A stretch of 32,562 nt of DNA from an uncultured beta proteobacterium. Its GTDB lineage: Bacteria > Pseudomonadota > Gammaproteobacteria > Burkholderiales > Burkholderiaceae_C. A model generated the notes under the pieces. That model saw only the letters and a list, made by a program, of their open reading frames with translations, made no database searches and had not been told where the DNA came from. Location of the stretch: assembly GCA_903873485.1 (NCBI GenBank), contig CAIQOO010000119.1, forward strand, positions 1-32,562, read 5' to 3'. A program made the translations under genes and the position numbers. Below are positions 1-7,000 of this stretch, piece after piece (the stretch's first letter is position 1; each line of letters opens with the position of its first letter).

Positions 1-1
1 A

Positions 2-1237
2 TTGGCACTCAATGGTGAAGACGGCAACGCCCATGCCATCCAAGTGATGCGCGACTACCTGCACCTGGCTGCCAGCAAGAACCGGGTGCTGCTGTCCGAT
101 GTGGTGGACCGTTTTGCTGGCATCCCCTGGGGCTGGAAGCCCGAATGGGAAACCGTGCTGCTGATTGCCCGCCTGTTCATGGCCGGCGAAATCAAGCTTT
201 TACTTGAAGGCTCCGACCTTGACCCGGCATCGGCTGCCGACCCGCTGACCAAGTCGGCCCGCTTCAAACAGGTGTCCATCCTCAAGCGCAAAATAGCCGA
301 TGCATTCAGCCTCAAACGCGCCCGTGAACTGTACAAAGACCTGTTTCAAAAGATAGGCCGCGAAGAAGAAGACAGCCTGGTCGCTGACTTCCGCGCCCGC
401 TTGACCGAGTGGCAAGCCGAGCTCAAGAGTTACGCCCATACCGCCGCCACGCCGCATCACCCCGGCCGTGCCGACATTGATGCCGCGCTTACCCGCATCA
501 ACCAGCAACTCAACACCCGCGACAGCTTTGCTTTCATTGAAGCGCTGCTGGCCACCAAAGGCGAGTGGCTGGACGCAGCCGATGACATTCACGACCTGGT
601 CAACTTCTACAAAACCCAAATCACCGCCTGGCGCAAGCTGCTGGACGGCCTGCGCGCCTTCGCCGACAACCGCGATGCCCTGAATAAAGTGGCCACGGCC
701 GCTGCCGCACTGAAGGACTTGGCCCTCATCCGCGACAACCCCAAGCCCTACGGCCAGGTCAACCGCATTGAGCCATTGCTGGCGACAGTCGCCGCCGTCA
801 ATGAAGAGCTGACCCAGGCCAGGCGCGAAAAAGCCTTGTTGTCCATCGACGGCAAGTTGGCAGTGGTGCAGGCCAAGCTGAGTGCCGCCAGCGCCACCCC
901 CGACCTCAGCAACAAAGCCATGCGCCCACTGCAAGACCTGAAAACCCGCGTCGCCAGCCAGACCAGCATTGCCCAGATTCTGCTGCTGCAAGATGCCGGT
1001 GGCGATGCCATGGACGAAGCCATCAACCTGATTGAAGCCTCTGTCGCCAAGCCGGTGTTACCCGTCCCGCCCAATGTGCCGATACCCGTGGTCAAAACCA
1101 CCCGTCTCATCCGCGCGGCCAACTTCTCCAGCAAGACGTATCTGGAAACCGAAGCCGATGTGGAAGCTTTTGTTGCCAAGCTGAAAGCTGAGCTGTTGGC
1201 CGCCGTGCGCGCCGGTCAGATTGCCCGCATTCAGTAG
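2..1237 (+). CDS. brxC: BREX type 1 P-loop protein BrxC, C-terminal part (5' end outside window)
   Basis: The frame is open from the window edge, so the true start and the N-terminal ATPase domain are not visible. BrxC proteins are about 1,200 residues, so about 411 C-terminal residues are seen here. The segment is mainly helical and charged, with long coiled-coil-like stretches and a conserved-looking end near 'RAANFSSKTYLETEADVE'. BrxC is the large P-loop NTPase of BREX, required for host methylation and phage exclusion. Identification rests on sequence style plus order: pglX, pglZ and brxL follow on the same strand. The stop (1235-1237) is followed one base later by a 19-bp sequence that recurs at 2192. 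No Walker motif can be checked in this fragment. Confidence 0.88.
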   Translation: MALNGEDGNAHAIQVMRDYLHLAASKNRVLLSDVVDRFAGIPWGWKPEWETVLLIARLFMAGEIKLLLEGSDLDPASAADPLTKSARFKQVSILKRKIADAFSLKRARELYKDLFQKIGREEEDSLVADFRARLTEWQAELKSYAHTAATPHHPGRADIDAALTRINQQLNTRDSFAFIEALLATKGEWLDAADDIHDLVNFYKTQITAWRKLLDGLRAFADNRDALNKVATAAAALKDLALIRDNPKPYGQVNRIEPLLATVAAVNEELTQARREKALLSIDGKLAVVQAKLSAASATPDLSNKAMRPLQDLKTRVASQTSIAQILLLQDAGGDAMDEAINLIEASVAKPVLPVPPNVPIPVVKTTRLIRAANFSSKTYLETEADVEAFVAKLKAELLAAVRAGQIARIQ

Positions 1238-1256
1238 TTTGACGAATCAAAATGGA
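1238..1256 (+). repeat. 19-bp direct repeat, left copy (starts at the base after the brxC stop)
   Basis: The 19 bases tttgacgaatcaaaatgga are found again, identical, at 2192-2210. The two copies bracket the first toxin-antitoxin pair. The right copy supplies the stop codon of the toxin and a TTGACG box used as a possible -35. Confidence 0.85.
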
Positions 1257-1285
1257 TCAGCGTGAGGCTTTGGGGGTGAACCGGC

Positions 1286-1432
1286 ATGAACGTGCAAGCT
1301 GAAATCCGCGTCAAAGGCATGCAAGCCCTGATTGCTGCCCTGGGTTTGGTGGATGCCGTGCGCTTTTTGGATGCGTTTTGGTGGCATTGTGGTAGATTTC
1401 TCTTTTGGCCACGTTTATTGGAGAGTCCGATC
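1286..1432 (+). pseudogene. Remnant of a small antitoxin-like protein, read through into the next gene
   Basis: An ATG at 1286 opens a frame whose first 30 or so residues ('MNVQAEIRVKGMQALIAALG' then VDAVRFLDAF) resemble the start of a small antitoxin-like family with the pattern AEIR..G..AL..ALG.V.A.RF. After about residue 31 the likeness stops (FWWHCGRFLFWPRL). The frame then runs, without a stop, into the RHH antitoxin whose own start is at 1433. I infer a truncated gene fused by deletion to the next module. The family assignment is from memory and weak. The fused 135-residue reading is possible, but the antitoxin has its own ribosome site. Confidence 0.4.
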
Positions 1433-1693
1433 ATGACCACCGCACTGCAATTGAAAAAAGTCCCCACCCACATCAAATCGCTGATTGACCGGGAGGCGGG
1501 CCTGCACCGGCGCTCTATCAATCAGGAAACCATTGTGTTGCTGGAAGAAGCCCTGCTGGCCAGAGCCAGGCTTCAGACGCGAATCCAGGAAGATGTAGAA
1601 GACATTCTGAAACGCTATGCGGCACTGCCCACGCTGGATGCACGCCCAGTGGCTGAAGTCATTGAATACGACGAGCTTGGTTTACCTAAATGA
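1433..1693 (+). CDS. VapB/FitA-like ribbon-helix-helix antitoxin
   Basis: An 86-residue protein, start chosen at the ATG preceded by GGAGAG at 1420-1425. The N-terminal segment 'MTTALQLKKVPTHIKSLIDR' followed by EAGLHRRSINQETIVLLEEAL has the beta-strand plus two-helix layout of Arc/FitA-type DNA-binding antitoxins. The C-terminal third, ending EVIEYDELGLPK, would be the toxin-wrapping tail. The stop overlaps the start of the PIN toxin (ATGA at 1690-1693), so the two are translationally coupled. Such antitoxins normally bind their own promoter and neutralise the RNase. No clear operator palindrome is visible upstream. The pair lies inside the BREX operon between brxC and pglX. Confidence 0.78.
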   Translation: MTTALQLKKVPTHIKSLIDREAGLHRRSINQETIVLLEEALLARARLQTRIQEDVEDILKRYAALPTLDARPVAEVIEYDELGLPK

Positions 1694-2196
1694 AGGCACC
1701 TCACAACTTGCGCGAAGCGGTGGTCGATTCATCGGCCATCATGAGCATTTTTGACGGCAGACCATCCAGGGATGCGTTCAAAGCTGCCCTGAAATGTTGC
1801 GATGCGTTGTACATGAGCGCAGGCACCTTGCTTGAGCTGTCGATCATTTTTATCAGCCGCAAGGATGTGCAGGGGCCTGCGCTGCTGGACAGCTTTTTGG
1901 CGAGTTACAAGGTTTTTATTGTGCCTTTTGACGAGATCGCAGTGGCTACTGCCCGCCAGGGTTGTGTGGATTTTGGCAAAAGGCGCAGCAAGGCAGACTT
2001 GAACTACGGCGACCTGTTTTCGTATGCACTGGCCAAGGCGCGCGGGATGCCGCTGTTTTATGAGGGGCTTGATTTCCTGCACACCGATCTGCCTGACGCA
2101 ATGGCTTTGCTGGGTTACAGCTTTGACGAAAAGCACGCGCCGGTTTCGGGCGGGCTCTGGCCAAATGGCCTGACTTCAATCACCGTGCCAATTTGA
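1690..2196 (+). CDS. VapC-like PIN-domain ribonuclease toxin
   Basis: A 168-residue PIN-domain protein coupled to the upstream RHH antitoxin by a 4-bp ATGA overlap. The likely metal-binding acidic residues are D13 (VVDSSAIMSIF), E49 (LLELS), D108 (NYGDLFSYALA) and D128 (GLDFLHTDL). The usual family motif near the end is G-D/N-D-F-x-x-T-D; here it reads GLDFLHTDL, so one acidic position is a leucine. VapC toxins cleave tRNA or rRNA when freed from the antitoxin. The last 20 or so residues extend past the normal PIN end, and the stop codon lies inside the 19-bp repeat at 2192. The C-terminus may therefore have been replaced when the module was inserted. Confidence 0.82.
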   Translation: MKAPHNLREAVVDSSAIMSIFDGRPSRDAFKAALKCCDALYMSAGTLLELSIIFISRKDVQGPALLDSFLASYKVFIVPFDEIAVATARQGCVDFGKRRSKADLNYGDLFSYALAKARGMPLFYEGLDFLHTDLPDAMALLGYSFDEKHAPVSGGLWPNGLTSITVPI

Positions 2197-2210
2197 CGAA
2201 TCAAAATGGA
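2192..2210 (+). repeat. 19-bp direct repeat, right copy
   Basis: Identical to 1238-1256. It provides the TGA stop of the upstream toxin and the TTGACG hexamer of a candidate promoter for the next toxin-antitoxin pair. Confidence 0.85.
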
Positions 2211-2221
2211 CACATCACAAT
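2193..2221 (+). promoter_or_regulatory. Candidate sigma-70 promoter of the second toxin-antitoxin pair
   Basis: TTGACG at 2193-2198 and CACAAT at 2216-2221 are separated by 17 bases, close to TTGACA-N17-TATAAT. It lies just upstream of a palindrome and the antitoxin start at 2255. Inferred from sequence only. Confidence 0.4.
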
Positions 2222-2224
2222 CTT

Positions 2225-2239
2225 GTTGAAATTTTCAAC
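2225..2239. promoter_or_regulatory. Palindromic candidate operator of the second toxin-antitoxin pair
   Basis: GTTGAAA-T-TTTCAAC is a perfect 7+1+7 inverted repeat. It sits between the candidate -10 box and the AAGGAAG ribosome site (2244-2250) of an RHH antitoxin gene. Position and symmetry fit the usual autoregulation site of such antitoxins. Binding is inferred. Confidence 0.5.
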
Positions 2240-2254
2240 AAATAAGGAAGCACC

Positions 2255-2488
2255 ATGCCCACCGTCAATTTCAGCGTGCCTGAAGACATCAAGAATGCGT
2301 TCAACATCACTTTTGAAGGTCAAAACAAAAGTGCGGTCATTGCCGATTTGATGCGCGAAGCGGTAGAGCGCGCGCAAAGCCAGCAGCGCAGCAAAGAAGC
2401 CTATCAGCGCATTCTGGAGCGCCGGCAACACGCACCCCGCATTACTGAAGAGCAATTTCGCGCTGCCCGTGAAGAAGGCCGCCCGTGA
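2255..2488 (+). CDS. Ribbon-helix-helix antitoxin of the second pair
   Basis: A 77-residue protein with a strong ribosome site (AAGGAAG, 2244-2250). The N-terminus 'MPTVNFSVPEDIKNAFNITF' is a typical RHH beta-strand and first helix (V-N-F-S-V-P-E-D-I), followed by NKSAVIADLMREAVER as the second helix. The tail ends ITEEQFRAAREEGRP. The stop overlaps the GTG start of the PIN toxin at 2485 (GTGA). A 61-bp stretch (2312-2372) is repeated identically at 3039-3099, in the decayed third copy. It probably represses its own promoter through the palindrome at 2225-2239. Confidence 0.82.
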   Translation: MPTVNFSVPEDIKNAFNITFEGQNKSAVIADLMREAVERAQSQQRSKEAYQRILERRQHAPRITEEQFRAAREEGRP

Positions 2489-2910
2489 TTGTGGTGGTCG
2501 ATGCCAGCGTGGCTGTGAAATGGTTTTTGCACGGCAACCCGGATGAACAACACACCGACCTGGCACTGCGCTTGTTGGAGCAATCGGTGCTCGGTTTGCT
2601 GCCGATGGTGCAGCCGGGCCACTTTGTGGCCGAAGTTGCTGCCGTTTTGGCCCGACTCAAACCGACCGACGCACAAGACGACTTGTTTGATTTGCTCGAC
2701 ATCCGATACCGCACCCTGACCAGTCCAGAAACCTATGCCACCGCGCTGGATTTGGCCATGCGCTATCGGCATCACCTGTTTGACACGCTCTACCACGCTG
2801 TGGCGCTACACACCCCCGGCGCGGTACTCATCACGGCCGATGAGCGCTACTACGCCAAAGCCCGGCTTGAGGGGCAAATCAGCTTGTTGGCCGATTTCAA
2901 TCTCCCTTAA
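2485..2910 (+). CDS. PIN-domain ribonuclease toxin of the second pair
   Basis: A 141-residue PIN protein starting at a GTG that overlaps the antitoxin stop. The four conserved acidic positions are all present: D6 (VVVDASVAVKWF), E50 (HFVAEVAAVL), D100 (HHLFDTLYHAVAL) and D119 (LITADERYY). This pattern is the VapC-type RNase subgroup with 'DASVAVKWF' and 'LITAD'. Length is normal for the family. It forms a two-gene operon with the antitoxin. A partial second copy of the same toxin lies at 3212-3398 with an internal deletion and frameshift. Confidence 0.85.
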   Translation: MIVVVDASVAVKWFLHGNPDEQHTDLALRLLEQSVLGLLPMVQPGHFVAEVAAVLARLKPTDAQDDLFDLLDIRYRTLTSPETYATALDLAMRYRHHLFDTLYHAVALHTPGAVLITADERYYAKARLEGQISLLADFNLP

Positions 2911-2940
2911 CCCACGTTGAAACTTGTTATGTGCTACTAC

Positions 2941-3020
2941 ATTAATAGCTGCCTGCGCACTATCCACGGGGGCTACAGCCCTATTTTCCATATAAAAACA
3001 TGAACCAAGCCAAACGCAAG
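2941..3020 (+). repeat. pglX leader/start repeat, copy 1
   Basis: The stretch holds attaatagct, then a ggggctacagccct hairpin-like core, then ccatataaaaac and ATGAACCAAGCC. The same arrangement occurs at 3431-3529 and at the true pglX start (3941-4035). Here it is joined to an antitoxin fragment. Confidence 0.75.
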
Positions 3021-3215
3021 ACGCAAGACCAAATAGCCTTTGAAGGTCAAAACAAAAGTGCGGTCATTGCCGATTTGATGCGCGAAGCGGTAGAGCGCGA
3101 ACAGCGCCGCAAGCAGCATTGCAGCGCCGTTGACCGCATTCTGGCCAATCGCATCAATGCACCTCGTATTTCAGAGGCTGAGTTCAGGGCAGCTCGCGAA
3201 GAAGGCCGTCCATGA
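3000..3215 (+). pseudogene. Chimeric antitoxin: pglX-like start fused to the C-terminal half of an RHH antitoxin
   Basis: A 71-residue open frame. Its first 11 residues (MNQAKRKTQDQ) resemble the PglX start (MNKAKLKSYAPQ) and lie behind a copy of the pglX leader. From residue 14 it is the second antitoxin again, including a 61-bp identical stretch (3039-3099) and the tail ISEAEFRAAREEGRP. The RHH beta-strand and first helix are missing, so DNA binding is unlikely, although the toxin-binding tail survives. The stop overlaps the start of a broken PIN toxin (ATGA, 3212-3215). It could still be translated as a decoy antitoxin, but I judge it a recombination product. Confidence 0.65.
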
Positions 3216-3398
3216 TTTGTGTGGTCGATGCCAGCGTGGCGGTCAAATGGTTTGCCGAAGGAGACTGGGCGCTGCGTGAAAACCATAGCGCTGTCCGTTC
3301 CCGGCGCGGTGCTGGTCACAGCGGACCGTCGCTACTTTGCCAAGGCACAGCACCTGGGTCAAATTGCTTGGCTGGCCGACTTTAGTTGTCCGCAGTAG
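3212..3398 (+). pseudogene. Broken PIN toxin, internal deletion and frameshift
   Basis: It opens with ATG and ICVVDASVAVKWFAEG, matching the start of the toxin at 2485. After about residue 25 the middle of the PIN domain is missing. A toxin C-terminus (PGAVLVTADRRYFAK, then LGQIAWLADFSCPQ) continues in a different frame and ends at a TAG at 3396-3398. Read straight from the ATG, the frame stops at 3385 after 57 residues. The catalytic E and third D are lost, so no active RNase is expected. Confidence 0.8.
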
Positions 3399-3430
3399 AA
3401 CGCCAAATCTGCCACCAAGTTGCTCTTAAG

Positions 3431-3529
3431 TTAATAGCTCCCTGCGCACTATCCACGGGGGCTACAGCCCTATTTGCCATATAAAAACATGAACAAAGCA
3501 ACCCTCAAGTTCTACGCCCCGCAAGCCAG
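3431..3529 (+). repeat. pglX leader/start repeat, copy 2, with an aborted pglX start
   Basis: It repeats the leader of 2941 and 3941 and continues into ATGAACAAAGCAACC at 3489. That start encodes MNKATLKFYAPQARD and then a TGA at 3534-3536. The true gene reads MNKAKLKSYAPQARKDF, so this is a 15-codon stub of the pglX 5' end. Confidence 0.8.
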
Positions 3530-3604
3530 AGATTGACAGCCTGATGTGTTAACAGACATTGGCAGCAAAATCGTACAGTTTCACAACCCACTTGGAGAAT
3601 CCAC

Positions 3605-3883
3605 ATGAACCCAGCCCGCATGGTTTATGAACACGCACCCGCATTTATCCCGGTGCCTGCTGACTTGCAACACCAGCGCGTTGAGGCCATCTTCTGGCCA
3701 CTGGACATGGCAGTCCAACCGATGCTGCTGACCGAATCGCCAGAACAGACCCAGCCAAATGTTCAAGGGGTCCCAACGGCAACGCCGCTTTCCCAATTGA
3801 TTGGCAAGGGAAAAGGGTGTTTTGATAGCGCCGCTGACATCGATACCTTTATCCGTGCAGAGCGCGACGCATGGGAGCGCTAA
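3605..3883 (+). CDS. Orphan antitoxin-like protein
   Basis: A 92-residue protein with a GGAG ribosome site at 3594-3597. The C-terminal part has LIGKGKGCFDSAADIDTF followed by IRAERDAWER. This G-K-G-C-F...D.FIR.ERD.WE pattern is common at the end of antitoxins paired with PIN or RelE-like toxins. The N-terminal 60 residues are proline-rich and not recognised. No toxin follows: only 110 bases, carrying the pglX leader repeat, separate it from pglX. It may be the relic of a third addiction module or a free antitoxin guarding against a toxin elsewhere. Confidence 0.55.
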   Translation: MNPARMVYEHAPAFIPVPADLQHQRVEAIFWPLDMAVQPMLLTESPEQTQPNVQGVPTATPLSQLIGKGKGCFDSAADIDTFIRAERDAWER

Positions 3884-3940
3884 GCCGGGCGCAGGCTTGA
3901 TGTGGTCTGCTGGTGTGGATGTTTTTAACTCCTGATTCGA

Positions 3941-4035
3941 TATCTATTAGCGCACGTTCCATAAGGGCTACAGCCCTATTTTCCATATAAAAACATGAAC
4001 AAAGCCAAACTCAAGTCTTACGCTCCGCAAGCACG
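3941..4035 (+). repeat. pglX leader/start repeat, copy 3 (the functional one)
   Basis: It contains agggctacagccct (short palindrome AGGGCT-AC-AGCCCT), then ccatataaaaac and the pglX ATG at 3995. No Shine-Dalgarno sequence is present. TATAAA (3986-3991) lies 3 bases before the ATG, which would suit a near-leaderless transcript if it is a -10 box. Confidence 0.7.
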
Positions 4036-7000
4036 CAAAGACTTCATTGCTGCTGTCACGGCACGCGCCAATCTGCTGGGTCTGTCTGACAAGGCGGGCA
4101 TGCTGGAAGTGGCCCAAGCGCAGCCGCAAGGCGACATGGTGGTCATTGCGGGCCAAGCCTGGCCCATCAAAGTGCAGGCGCAGCGTGAACAGCTTGTCCG
4201 GCGCATCCGCAAAGACGGCTTTGCCCAGACGATGGAAGCCGTGGCCTACACCTGGTTCAACCGCTTTGCGGCACTCAGGTACATGGAGCTGCACGACTAC
4301 CTGGGCCACGGCCACCGGGCGCTGTCCAACACGGTCGGTACGCTGCCCGACATCCTGACCCATGCCGCCGACCTGGCCCAAAGTAGCGCCCATGGTGAGG
4401 GTTTGCCGGGCTTGAACGTCGCACTGGTGACCGAGATGAAACTGGCCGGCAACCGCGATGGCGAGCTGTACCGCATGCTGCTGGTCGCCCAATGCAACGC
4501 GCTCAGTGCCGCCATGCCGTTTCTGTTTGAGCATATCGACGACGAAACCGAACTGCTGCTGCCCGACAACCTGCTGCGCACTGACTCGGTTATCGCCCGG
4601 CTGGTGAACGCGATTGACGAAGAAGACTGGAAAGAGGTCGAAATCATCGGCTGGCTGTACCAGTTCTACATCAGCGAGAAAAAGGACGAGGTCATCGGCA
4701 AGGTGGTCAAAAGCGAAGACATTCCCGCCGCCACCCAACTTTTTACCCCCAACTGGATTGTTCAGTACCTGGTGCAAAACAGCGTCGGCCGCCTGTGGCT
4801 GATGGCCAACCCGGCCAGCACCCTTAAAAGTCAGTGGCCGTATTACATTGAACCGGCGCAGCAAACGCCCGAGGTGCAAGCCCAGCTCGATGTCCTGATT
4901 CAGACCCGCATGGATGAGGACGGCGGCAGCCTGAACCCCGAATCCATCACCCTGCTGGACCCGGCCTGCGGCAGTGGCCACATTCTGGTTGAAGCCTATG
5001 AGGTGCTGAAAGCCATCTACCTGGAGCGCGGCTACCAGCCCCGGACCATTCCGCGCCTGATTCTGGAAAAGAACCTGTTCGGCCTGGACATTGACGACCG
5101 CGCTGCGCAAATGGCCGGGTTTGCCCTGCTGATGAAAGCCCGTGCTGACGACCGCCGACTGTTCACCGCCACCGATGCGCAAGGCAACCCGCAGCCGCCC
5201 AAGCTCAATGTGCTGGCCCTGCAAAGCAGCCAAGGGCTGAATGCCGACGCACTGGCCCAAGCTTTGCAACCGGACCGTTATTCCAGCGAGGACGCTAGCC
5301 GTCATTCCCGCGAAGGCGGGAATCCAGTTGCCAACGACTTCGCCCCGGACGACCTGTTTCCCAGCACCATCCCGCAAATGACGCTGGGCGAATCGGTGAC
5401 TGCGCCTGCTCCTGGTCGTCATTCCCGCGAAGGCGGGAATACAGCGGTGTCATGGATTCCCGCCGTCGCGGGAATGACGGATATTCCATCCGCCATCGCC
5501 AGACTGCTCATCCTCTTCAGCCACGCCAAAACCTTTGGTTCTTTGATACAAATCGGCCTGCAGACCAAGCAGGACGTGCGTAAGCTGCTATTGATAGTGC
5601 AGCAATCCATGGAAACCGGCGACCTGTATGCAAAGGCAGCAGCGCAGGATTTGCTGCCGCTGCTGCAACAGGCGCAGGTGCTGGCGATGCAGTTTGATGC
5701 GGTGGTGGCGAATCCGCCGTATATGGGCGGCAAAGGCATGAACCCGGCGTTAAAAGACTATGCCAAAACCACTTTCCCGAACAGCAAATCGGATTTATTC
5801 GCTATGTTCATGGAGCGGGGTTTTGAGTGGTGCAAACCTTCGGGCTTCATCAGCATGGTGACGATGCAGAGTTGGATGTTCTTATCGTCGTACGAAAGTA
5901 TTCGCACAAATTTATTAAATAACAGAACAATAAGCAATTTTCTCCAGATTGGATACAACAGTTTTCCAGAAATCAACTCAAAAGTTGCACAAGCTTGTGC
6001 ATTCGTAATCCATCGTATTTATGTTAATGATTTTGTTGGAGTATACATTAACCTAAACTCTGCGTCGCAATCTGCAAATAAAGATAATGTGTTCATCAGC
6101 AGAAATAATAATCTCACTCATAATGTCTCGCAAAGTGATTTCTTAAAAATTCCAGGCGCACCCTTAGCCTATTGGATTGATAATAATACAAGAGAAATTT
6201 TTATCACCAACCCCAGATTAGAAGATATTGGTGTTCCAAGGTCAGGAATAACAACTGGTGACAATGAATCTTATTTGAGGAGTTGGTTTGAGATTGCCAA
6301 GTTTAATAAAACAATAGATTCAATAAAATATGAACTTAATATTTTTGATAAATGGGTTCCTTTAAATGGTGGCGGCGATTACAGGAAATGGTATGGAAAT
6401 AATCTACAGGTGATTTTTTGGGAAAAAAATGGACAGGCAATAAAAAATGATGAGAAATCAACAATTGCAAACTTAGATTATCAATTTAAGGCTGGTGTGA
6501 CTTGGTCTAAGATAACCTCTTCCAATTTGAGTGTAAGACTAACTCCGACTGGATTTATTTTCAGTGCTGTTGGATTAAAATCTTTTCCTTCTCCGGATTA
6601 TTTGAGTTATGTGTGTGGATTCCTTAATAGTAAGGTTGTAGAGTATTTCAAGCCAATTTTTTCGTCTACACTAAGTATTTTAAGTGGGGATATTGGGAAG
6701 CTTCCATTTATCGTAAATCAGAGAGATAAAATAGACAGCCTTATAAATGAGGCTGTGAAAATTGCAAAGTTTGATTGGGACTCTAGTGAGGTTTCTTGGG
6801 ATTTTGAGTTTCTCGATTGGATAAGAAATGAAAAGAAAGACATGCGATTATCTTTTGAAGCCCACGAGGCACAATCGACGTTATTAATCAATCAATTGAG
6901 ATTGATTGAAGAGGAAAACAACCGCATCTTCATCAACGCCTACGGCCTGCAAGACGAACTCACCCCCGAAGTCCCCGAGTCCCAAATCACCCTGGCCCGC

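Noticed and set aside
3968..5422. Long open frame on the minus strand opposite pglX (484 codons)
   Set aside because: It is antisense to strongly conserved PglX sequence, has no family features, and similar long antisense frames occur opposite other GC-rich genes here (13167-14426, 15155-16165, 22787-23803).
5301..5480. CRISPR-like array in pglX
   Set aside because: Only three palindromic units with irregular spacing and mixed orientation; they are REP-like repeats, not repeat-spacer units.
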